Under the pieces are notes generated by a model. That model was not told the origin of the DNA. It was given only the letters and a program-made list of their open reading frames with translations, and searched no databases. Shown one piece after another: positions 57,854 through 64,000 of a DNA stretch of 64,000 bases (its first letter is position 1; every line of letters begins with the position of its first letter). Made by a program: the position numbers and the translations under genes. Source of the DNA: Actinosynnema pretiosum (GTDB lineage: Bacteria; Actinomycetota; Actinomycetes; Mycobacteriales; Pseudonocardiaceae); contig NZ_JAMTCF010000013.1 of assembly GCF_024171695.1 (NCBI RefSeq), positions 124,001-188,000 of the forward strand, in the 5' to 3' direction.

Positions 57854-58596
57854 CGTCGTCCTATCGCTCGAACGTCCACAGCAGACTCGGAAGCCACCAC
57901 GACCGACCGGTCGGGCGCCTCCCGCCAACCGTCACCGGTGTCCAGCGGCTCGGAGGCCACCAGCACCCCGCCTTCGTCCCGCCTGACCCACAACGAGTGC
58001 GTCCAGGTCGTGCCGACCACGACCCCGTGGCCGAGCAGCAGCAGGTTCAACCGCGAGCCGGGCGCGGCGGCGTCCACCTCGCGCAGCACCGACACCACCG
58101 CCTCCTCCGCGCCCGCGCCGGACCGCAGCCGGTCCTGCACGAGCGCCCACAGCAGCGCCGAGTCCGTGGGCGCGTCGAGCGCGAGCAACCGCTCCACCGG
58201 GAGCCCGGAAGCCAGGCGAGCCAACGACTTCGTCCACTCGGGCACCTTGCCGTTGTGGCTGAACAGCCAGCCGTCGCCGGCGAACGGGGCGCAGGCGGTC
58301 TCCACCACCGGCATCCCGACCGTGGCCGAGCGCACCGCCGCCAGCACCGCGCCCGACCGCACGACGCGGCCCAGTGAAGCCAGGTTCTCGTCCGCCCAGA
58401 TCGCCCCGGACCGCCGGTACCGGGCGACCTGCCCGTCCTCGGCGGCCCACCCGACCCCGTACCCGTCGGCGTTGACCGTGCCGCCGCGCCGCATGTCCAC
58501 CGGCGCGTGCGACTGGTGCTCCAGCGAGTGCGGCGGGTCGAACAGCAGCGCCGACAGCGGCACCGGCCGCCCGAGGTACCCCAGGTGCCTGCACAC
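57850..58596 (-). CDS. egtC: Gamma-glutamyl-hercynylcysteine sulfoxide hydrolase
   Basis: 248-residue class II glutamine-amidotransferase-like (Ntn) hydrolase that removes the gamma-glutamyl group in ergothioneine synthesis. MCRHLGYLG exposes the catalytic N-terminal Cys after Met removal. GWLFSHNGKVPEW, DTGDGW and TVNADGYGVGW are family motifs. GTG at 58596 abuts the egtB stop with no gap. Confidence 0.95.
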   Translation of the reverse strand: MCRHLGYLGRPVPLSALLFDPPHSLEHQSHAPVDMRRGGTVNADGYGVGWAAEDGQVARYRRSGAIWADENLASLGRVVRSGAVLAAVRSATVGMPVVETACAPFAGDGWLFSHNGKVPEWTKSLARLASGLPVERLLALDAPTDSALLWALVQDRLRSGAGAEEAVVSVLREVDAAAPGSRLNLLLLGHGVVVGTTWTHSLWVRRDEGGVLVASEPLDTGDGWREAPDRSVVVASESAVDVRAIGRR

Positions 58597-59925
58597 CTAG
58601 CCCTCCACCGCCTCGCGCGCTACCTCCGGCGACGCGTCGCGCGCGCACCGGAACCCGGCGAAGACCTGCCGCCGGATCGGGTAGTCCCAGTTGCGGAAGG
58701 TGGCCCGCACCGCCACCGGGTCGGTGCCGAACGAGCCGCCGCGCAGCACCTTGTAGTCCGCGCCGAAGAACACCTGGGAGTACTCGGCGTACGGGAACAC
58801 CTCGAACCCGGTGTAGCCGAGGAAGTCCGAACTGGTCCACTCCCACACGTCGCCGATGAGCTGGTGCACGCCCAGCGGCGACACCCCCCTGGGGTAGGCG
58901 CCGACGGGCGCCGGGGACAGGTGCCGCTGACCGAGGTTGGCGTGCTCGGGCGTCGGGTCGTCGTCGCCCCACGGGTAGCGCAGCGAGCGCCCGGTCGCCG
59001 GGTCGAACCGGGCGGCCTTCTCCCACTCGACCTCGGTGGGCAGCCGCTTGCCCGCCCACCGCGCGTAGGCCTCGGCCTCGTGGAAGCACACGTGCACCAC
59101 CGGTTGCGCGGGGTCGAGCGGCGCGGTGGCGCCGAAGGCGCGCCGGTGCCAGGCGTCGCCGGAGCGCGACCAGAAGCGCGGCGCCTCCAGCTCGGCGCGC
59201 TGGACGTGGTCCCACCCGGCGGCGCTCCACCAGCGCGGGTCGCGGTAGCCGCCGTCCGCGACGAACTCGGCGTACGCGCCGTTGGTGACCGGGGTGGTGT
59301 CGATGAAGAACGGCTCGGTCACGACCTGGTGCGCGGGCCGCTCGTTGTCCAGCGCCCACGCCTCGGTGGAGGTGCCCATGGTGAACGGACCGCCCGGCAC
59401 CAGCACCTCCGGCGGCCCGACCGGACCACCGGGCGGCGGTGGCGGGGCGTGCAGCACCGGGGCGCCAGTGCGCAGCTGGTGGGTGGCCAGCATGGTCTCG
59501 TCGTGCTGCTGCTCGTGCTGCACGATCATGCCGAACGCGAACGCCCCGTCGAGCAGCCGCGCGCCTTCCAGCGGGGTGCGCTCCAGGACGTCGAAGACCT
59601 TGTCGCGCACCTCCCGCACGTAGCCGCGCGCCTCGCCGGGCCCCAGCAGCGGCAGCTCGGGGCGGGCCGCGCGGGAGTGCTTGAACGCGTCGTACAGCTC
59701 GTCGATGTCGGCGCGCACCGGCTCGCGGCCACCGACGTCGCGCACGAGCCAGAGCTCCTCCTGGTTGCCGATGTGGGCGAGGTCCCACACCAGCGGTGAC
59801 ATGAGCTTGGAGTGCTGGCGCACCAGGTCGTCGTCGTCCACGGCGTCGGTGAGCGCGGCGCTGCGGGCCCTGGCCCTGGTGAGCTGTTCCGCGACTGTCG
59901 CGCGCAGGTCTTCGGCGCTGGTCAT
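58597..59925 (-). CDS. egtB: Hercynine oxygenase (sulfoxide synthase)
   Basis: 442-residue iron-dependent sulfoxide synthase joining hercynine and gamma-glutamylcysteine. DinB-like domain about 10-150 with the three iron His: WDLAHIGNQEELW (His51) and IVQHEQQHDETML (His134 and His138, same numbering as the mycobacterial enzyme). FGE-sulfatase-like domain about 165-440 (GGPFTMGTSTEAWALDNERP, then AEAYARWAGKRLPTEVEWEK and YKVLRGGSFGTDP). ATG at 59925. Confidence 0.96.
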   Translation of the reverse strand: MTSAEDLRATVAEQLTRARARSAALTDAVDDDDLVRQHSKLMSPLVWDLAHIGNQEELWLVRDVGGREPVRADIDELYDAFKHSRAARPELPLLGPGEARGYVREVRDKVFDVLERTPLEGARLLDGAFAFGMIVQHEQQHDETMLATHQLRTGAPVLHAPPPPPGGPVGPPEVLVPGGPFTMGTSTEAWALDNERPAHQVVTEPFFIDTTPVTNGAYAEFVADGGYRDPRWWSAAGWDHVQRAELEAPRFWSRSGDAWHRRAFGATAPLDPAQPVVHVCFHEAEAYARWAGKRLPTEVEWEKAARFDPATGRSLRYPWGDDDPTPEHANLGQRHLSPAPVGAYPRGVSPLGVHQLIGDVWEWTSSDFLGYTGFEVFPYAEYSQVFFGADYKVLRGGSFGTDPVAVRATFRNWDYPIRRQVFAGFRCARDASPEVAREAVEG

Positions 59926-60320
59926 GAAAGTCCCCCTCCGGACTGTTGTGCAGTTCTGGTCAGCGGGTTCTTCTCAGCGGTGTTCGGTGAGCGGCGCCCG
60001 GTTCGGCGTCGCTCGTTCGGCGGCGCGGTCCTCCGTGGTGCGGCACGACCGCGCTTCTCGTTGTGGGACAGCTGGTCGCGTGGCAGCGCGAGCCCGTTCC
60101 GCGACCGGGATCGGGGTCGCGGCGCGGGGGGCTGCCGGGGTCGTCGGGGTCGGGGCGGTGGGACCCGCACCGACCTCGGGGACCTGCGGTGAGGGGCCTC
60201 GCGCGGACCTTCGGCCGGTTCGATGGCGGTCGCGCGGGCACCGGGCTTTCCGGGGACTGGGCGCTGCGGGGACCGGGCGCTGCGGGGAAGCGGCGCGACG
60301 TCGGCGGCGCGCCGGGACCG
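59926..60320. other. Gene-free gap between egtA and egtB
   Basis: 395 bp with no credible gene in an otherwise packed ergothioneine cluster. GGGCGCTGCGGGGA occurs twice, 16 bp apart, at 60259 and 60275. It may carry a separate promoter for egtB-C-D; no operator is recognised. Confidence 0.5.
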
Positions 60321-61550
60321 TCAGCCGCGCCCTGCGGCGAGCGCGCGGTGCAGCTCCTCGGCCACCACGTCGGCCTGCGCAGGCGACAGGTCGGTGCGGT
60401 GCAGCGCGGCGCAGCCCAGCTCCACGACCTGGGCGGCGACGCGCGCCAGCACCGGGTCGTCCAGCCCGTACCGGGCGGCGGTGAGCCAGCGCCGGACGGC
60501 GGGACCGGTCGCGTCCAGCACCGAGTCCACCACGGACGGGTGGGAGAAGAGCGCGGCCAGCAGCACCACCGGGGGAATCCAGCCGCCGGGACCGGGCGTG
60601 TCCAGGTAGCGGATCTCCAGGTAGCCGCGCGGGCGGACCGGCGGGAACTGGAGCGTCAGGTGGTAGTCCAGGTCCTCGGCGGTGGGCCTGCGGTCGAGCG
60701 CCCCGTCGATCCACTCGGCGAAGGTGAGGCGGTGCGGCGGGATCCAGTCCGGGCCGGGCCTGCGCACCACGATGACCGGCGCGTCCAGCACCCGGCGGGC
60801 CCAGGCCGAGGCCGGGTCGTCGCACACCGCGCCGGGGCGGCAGCGGACCGGGTCGGTGCCGTAGAGGGTGCGCATCCGGGCGCTGGCCCAGTCGGTGCGG
60901 AGGCCGCCGACGCCCGGCGAGTTGGCGAACAGGGCCATCAGCACCGGTCCGAGCGCGTGCGCGGCGGCCCAGCGGGTGGCCACGTCCGAGCCCTCGCCCG
61001 CGTCGAGGCACACCTGGAGCCCGGCGGTGCTGCACATCATGGTCAGGCCGTCCGGGCCGAGCGGGTCGAAGGCGTGCTGCATCGCCCGGTAGCGGGGGAC
61101 GTCCAGGAGACGGCTCGGCGGGCGGAACGGGTCCGCACCCCGGTCACCGAGGGTGAAACCGGCCGGTTCCAGCAGGCCAGCGAGGTGGTCGACGTCCGAC
61201 GCGACGGTCTTGAGCAGCTCGGTGAGCGAGTCGCGCGGCGGGGTGGAGATCTCGACCTGGCCGCCTGGTTCGACCGTCAGCGGTGTCCCGCTGGGCAGCG
61301 GGCGCTGCGGGCTGTCCGGCACCAGGGTCGGGGGCGCGTGGTCGCCCAGGGCGGCGGAGAACAGCGCCGCGTCCACGGGTAGGGAGGGGTCGCCCAGGTG
61401 GTGGACGGTCCACTCGATCTCGACGCCGATGAGCCTCGGCGGTCCGTGCTTGAAGCACACCGACGCCACGTAGGCCTCGGCTTCCGCGCGGTCCCGGAAG
61501 GACGCGGGAGCCGGCCCGTGCGCCGGACTTGGGTGAACTGCGACAACCAT
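60321..61550 (-). CDS. egtA: Glutamate-cysteine ligase of ergothioneine synthesis
   Basis: 409-residue EgtA: makes gamma-glutamylcysteine for EgtB. ATG at 61550 has GGGGAG at good distance. GCS2-like motifs RLIGVEIEWTVHHLG (about residue 40), TVEPGGQVEISTPP, MMCSTAGLQVCLDAGEGSD and RPRGYLEIRYLDT are visible. Separated from egtB by a 395-bp gap. Confidence 0.93.
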   Translation of the reverse strand: MVVAVHPSPAHGPAPASFRDRAEAEAYVASVCFKHGPPRLIGVEIEWTVHHLGDPSLPVDAALFSAALGDHAPPTLVPDSPQRPLPSGTPLTVEPGGQVEISTPPRDSLTELLKTVASDVDHLAGLLEPAGFTLGDRGADPFRPPSRLLDVPRYRAMQHAFDPLGPDGLTMMCSTAGLQVCLDAGEGSDVATRWAAAHALGPVLMALFANSPGVGGLRTDWASARMRTLYGTDPVRCRPGAVCDDPASAWARRVLDAPVIVVRRPGPDWIPPHRLTFAEWIDGALDRRPTAEDLDYHLTLQFPPVRPRGYLEIRYLDTPGPGGWIPPVVLLAALFSHPSVVDSVLDATGPAVRRWLTAARYGLDDPVLARVAAQVVELGCAALHRTDLSPAQADVVAEELHRALAAGRG

Positions 61551-61632
61551 GCGCACTCCCCGTGTCGGCCTCGGTCGGGCTCGACGCTACACCGGGAATA
61601 CCGATCGCCGCAGCGAACAAAACCCTTACGGA

Positions 61633-62748
61633 TCAATGGGAATAGGGGATGTCCGATGTGCACGCAGCGCCACGGCCCGCGAGCGGCGCGTGAACGGCGG
61701 TTTTCCACGTGGCCAGCAGGGTCCGGGAGGCCCCGACGGGCAGCGCGAGCTCCTGCAGCACGGCGAGGGCGTCCCGGTGCGGCCCGGCGCTCTCCACCCG
61801 ACCACCGGAGTAGGCCACGGGCGGCGAGTCGGCGAACTCCAGGTACACGAACGGCCTGGCCAGCGCCGGGTGCGCCCCCACCCCGAACGGCACCACCCGC
61901 ACCGGCCACGGCGAGGCGGCGAGGGCGCGCACCTGCGCGGCGTGCGCGCCGGGCCCACCGACGACCGCGTGCAGGACGGCTTCGTGCAGGTAGAAGGCGG
62001 ATTCGGCGGGCGGGGTCGGGGGCCTGAACTCGGGTCCGGGTCCAGGTCCGGGCTCAGGTCCGGGCTCGGGCTCGAACCTGGGCCCGGACTCGGACCTGAG
62101 TTCGGGCTCAGCCCTGGGTCCGGGCTCGGACCTGGGTTGGGGTCCGGGCTTGTGGTCGCTCTCGGGTTCGGGCTCGGTCTCGAACCTGGGTTCGGACTCG
62201 GCCCCACCGCAGGCACACAGGCAGTCACCGCTCCCCGCACCGCCTCCGCCACCGCTGCCACCGCCGTTGCAGCCGCTGCCACCACTACCGCCGCCGTTGC
62301 CGCCCTCGCTGCCGTTATCCCCGCCGCTGCTGTTGCCCCCGCCGCCGACGCCGCCGTTATCCCCGCTGCCGCCGTTGCCCCCGGTGCCGCCGCTGTTGCC
62401 CCCGGTGCCGCCGTTGCCGCCGCCACTGTTGTCCCCGCCGCCGCCGTTGCCGCCGCCGTCGCTGCCGCTCCCGCCGCCGCCGCCGTCGCTGCTGCCCCCA
62501 CCATCGCGGTCGCCGCCGTTATCCCCGTTGCCGCCGTTACCCCTGTTGTCCCCGTCGCCGTTACCGCTGCTGTAGGCCAACGCGTACTCCGCAGTGCGCA
62601 ACCACTCGGGCACGACCAGCACCTCATAGCAGACGAGCGACCGGGCTCGCCGCTCATCACCCCGCTGGCTGCCGCCCACCAGGCGCACGAGGTCGACGAC
62701 GTCGACCGCGATCCGCTTCGACGGCGTCCAGAGCGGCCACGGCGACAC
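61633..62748 (-). CDS. DUF5753 protein without HTH, carrying a very large Gly/Asn and Pro/Glu insertion
   Basis: 371 residues. The ends are a DUF5753 (WhiJ-type) domain: LVCYEVLVVPEWLRTAEYAL near residue 40, and after the insertion FYLHEAVLHAVVGGPGAHAA, VRVVPFGVGAHPALARPFVY and ASRTLLATWKTAV. The usual N-terminal helix-turn-helix is absent; only about 35 residues precede. Between the halves lie about 120 residues of Gly/Asn/Ser/Asp (codons at 62218-62577) and about 60 of Pro/Glu/Gly/Arg (62026-62215), in frame with both halves. GTG at 62748 follows GGGGA; GTG at 62766 is an alternative. It may be a degraded regulator, or an accessory DUF5753 sensor. Confidence 0.7.
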   Translation of the reverse strand: MSPWPLWTPSKRIAVDVVDLVRLVGGSQRGDERRARSLVCYEVLVVPEWLRTAEYALAYSSGNGDGDNRGNGGNGDNGGDRDGGGSSDGGGGGSGSDGGGNGGGGDNSGGGNGGTGGNSGGTGGNGGSGDNGGVGGGGNSSGGDNGSEGGNGGGSGGSGCNGGGSGGGGGAGSGDCLCACGGAESEPRFETEPEPESDHKPGPQPRSEPGPRAEPELRSESGPRFEPEPGPEPGPGPGPEFRPPTPPAESAFYLHEAVLHAVVGGPGAHAAQVRALAASPWPVRVVPFGVGAHPALARPFVYLEFADSPPVAYSGGRVESAGPHRDALAVLQELALPVGASRTLLATWKTAVHAPLAGRGAACTSDIPYSH

Positions 62749-62902
62749 CCCGTCCCCTGATCTCACGGAACCGCACCATACGTGTTCTGACCTGGCGTTT
62801 CGCCGAGCGCCCGGAAAGTGCACCCCAAAGGATCACATGATTGACGGAACAATCCGTACGTACTGATTGGATTTCGGGGGCGGGTGCTGGGACGATCACC
62901 CG

Positions 62903-63499
62903 GTGCCCAGGGTGAGTCAGGACCACCTAGACGCCCGCCGCCGCCAGATCCTTGACGGCTCGCGTGCCTGCTTCGCGCGCTTCGGCTACGAGGGTGCCAC
63001 CGTGCGCCGCCTCGAAGAGGGTACCGGCCTGTCCAGGGGAGCGATCTTCCACCACTTCCGGGACAAGGAGTCGCTGTTCCTGGCCCTGGCCGAGGACGAC
63101 GCGGTCCGCATGGCCGAGGTGGTGGCCGAGCAGGGCCTGGTCCAGGTGATGCGAGAGCTCCTCGCCACCCCGCGCCACGACGACGGCGAGCAGCACCCGG
63201 CGGACTGGCTGGGCACCCGCCTTGAGGTGTCCAGGCGCCTGCGCACGGACCCGGAGTTCCGAGGCCGCTGGGCGGAGCGCTCCAGCCAGCTCACCGACGC
63301 CACCAGACAGCGCCTGCTGCGCCAGCGCGAGGCGGGCAAGCTGCGCGACGACGTGGACGTGACCGTGCTGACGTCGTTCCTGGAACTGGTCCTGGAAGGC
63401 CTGGTCTCCCACCTGGCGATGGGCCTGCCAGCAGACGACCTGGAACCGGTCCTGGACCTGGTCGAGGAATCCGTCCGCCGCCACCGCCGCACAGGCTGA
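62903..63499 (+). CDS. acnR: TetR-family repressor, likely AcnR
   Basis: 198-residue TetR repressor. HTH about 15-60: RRRQILDGSRACFARFGYEG, ATVRRLEEGTGLSRGAIFHH, FRDKESLFLALAEDDAVRMA match AcnR of corynebacteria and streptomycetes almost throughout. The ligand domain also matches (QGLVQVMRELLATP, TRLEVSRRLRTDPEFRGRW, FLELVLEGLVSHLA). GTG at 62903. AcnR represses aconitase in relatives and usually follows acnA directly; here it is 13.5 kb downstream. Confidence 0.88.
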   Translation: MPRVSQDHLDARRRQILDGSRACFARFGYEGATVRRLEEGTGLSRGAIFHHFRDKESLFLALAEDDAVRMAEVVAEQGLVQVMRELLATPRHDDGEQHPADWLGTRLEVSRRLRTDPEFRGRWAERSSQLTDATRQRLLRQREAGKLRDDVDVTVLTSFLELVLEGLVSHLAMGLPADDLEPVLDLVEESVRRHRRTG

Positions 63500-63661
63500 C
63501 CCCACCGCCCCGCAGCCCCCGCGCCCCTCCGCCCCTCCGCCCGACAGGCTGCCCACTCCCCACGACCGGTCGACCTGCCGCACCCCCAACCGCAGGGCGG
63601 CACGCTTCCCCCACGCCCGACCCAACACCCGCGCCCGCGCCCACTCCCGTGTTCACGTCAC
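63500..63661. other. Gene-free tail after acnR
   Basis: About 160 bp of C-rich sequence (CGCCCCTCCGCCCCTCCGCC). No gene, terminator hairpin or motif is evident. Confidence 0.5.
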
Positions 63662-63757
63662 CTAGTTGTCGTCGCAGTCGTCGTCGCAGTCGTCGTCGCA
63701 GTTGTCGTCGCAGATATCGCCCCAGGTGTAGCCGGATATCGCCCCAGACGCCGCCAT
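63662..63757 (-). CDS. 31-codon ORF with four Cys-Asp-Asp-(Asn/Asp) repeats
   Basis: ATG at 63757 begins a 31-residue peptide: Ala/Ser/Gly-rich start, then GYTWGDI, then CDDN, CDDD, CDDD, CDDN and stop. The repeats are encoded by a 12-bp unit based on GTCGTCGCA on the + strand (63665-63710). The ribosome site is weak (CAGGG). It is divergent from the MFS gene by about 50 bp. It could be a metal-binding or ribosomally made modified peptide precursor, or just a translated microsatellite. No modifying enzyme is in view. Confidence 0.35.
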   Translation of the reverse strand: MAASGAISGYTWGDICDDNCDDDCDDDCDDN

Positions 63758-63808
63758 GCCGGAGGACCCTGTCCGCAGCACTCGGCCGAGGTTGAGGGGT
63801 GTTCCACG

Positions 63809-64000
63809 TGATGCGGCTGTACCTGCTGTGCGCGGGCTCGGCCAGGCTCGCCGACGAGATGGTCGCCGTGACCCTGGTGCTGCTCGCACTGGAGCGCACC
63901 GGCAGTTCAACGCTGTCCGGACTGGTGGTAGCCGCCTACACGATCCCATCGGTGGTGTCAGGCCCGCTGCTGGGCGCCTGGTTGGACCGCACGACACACC
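63809..64000 (+). CDS. MFS transporter, 3' part beyond the window
   Basis: N-terminal 64 residues of a major facilitator transporter. GTG at 63809 (or ATG at 63812) follows GAGGGG. VMRLYLLCAGSARLADEMVA and LSGLVVAAYTIPSVVSGPLL, then GAWLDRTTH, are the first two helices and the loop-2 GxxxDR motif of drug-exporter-type MFS proteins. Substrate unknown; the rest is off the right edge. Confidence 0.85.

Noticed and set aside
61549..62760. A + strand open frame rich in Ala and Val over the DUF5753 gene
   Set aside because: Low-complexity antisense frame; the minus-strand frame has recognisable DUF5753 sequence on both sides of the repeats.

Overview
The window comes from a high-GC actinomycete, most likely a Pseudonocardiaceae-type genome close to Actinosynnema or Saccharothrix. 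The evidence is GTG/TTG starts in GTGA/ATGA-overlapped operons, secreted CBM2 cellulases with CebR boxes, an mce operon, WhiJ-type DUF5753/DUF397 genes, type VII secretion substrates and an ergothioneine operon. The genus is an inference. No rRNA, tRNA, insertion sequence or CRISPR array was recognised.

Layout: 1-8.2 kb is a cellulose-use region: a GH3 beta-glucosidase (cut by the left edge), a CBM2-GH48 cellulase and a GH6-CBM2 cellulase. Two near-identical promoters carrying perfect CebR boxes point outward. One drives GH6. The other points at GH48 but is about 1.4 kb from it, and between them lies an array of about 30 contiguous 20-bp units. 8.3-10.4 kb holds a YchJ-like gene, an APH-like kinase and an unknown gene. 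10.4-20 kb is a six-gene mce operon (mceA-F) without yrbE permease genes, next to three related secreted proteins, one with a sortase signal. A shared palindrome, TTTGTCACC-NN-GGTGACAAA, links these genes. 20-26.6 kb is a type VII/RHS polymorphic toxin locus.

26.7-36.1 kb contains a DUF998 protein, a GAF-ANTAR regulator, a two-component system with a TAXI solute-binding protein, a MoxR-DUF58-VWA operon, a TPMT-like methyltransferase and a MobA-like protein. 36.1-37.1 kb has no genes and is full of copies of the palindrome TGAACGGACCGTTCA, the same core as the array at 5.3-5.9 kb. 37.1-46.3 kb has an ECF sigma factor with a membrane protein, a RipA-like endopeptidase, an acyl-CoA synthetase, an alpha-carbonic anhydrase, a sirtuin and an ABC transporter operon.

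46.5-49.4 kb is aconitase (acnA), whose promoter holds a match to the AcnR operator. The likely acnR gene is at 62.9 kb, more than 13 kb away. Between them lie a NarL-type two-component system, a WhiJ-like XRE/DUF397 pair, an SCP1.201/DddA-like deaminase toxin with an Imm1-like immunity gene, a TAP-like peptidase, the ergothioneine genes egtA-B-C-D, and a DUF5753 protein that lacks its HTH and carries a very large low-complexity insertion. The right edge has a tiny Cys-Asp repeat ORF divergent from a truncated MFS transporter.

The observations most worth follow-up are the 20-bp palindromic array inside the presumed GH48 leader and its dispersed relative at 36-37 kb, the deaminase/Imm1 pair, the RHS toxin with a DUF4160-like tip, the yrbE-less mce operon with its unassigned operator, and the Cys-Asp repeat peptide.
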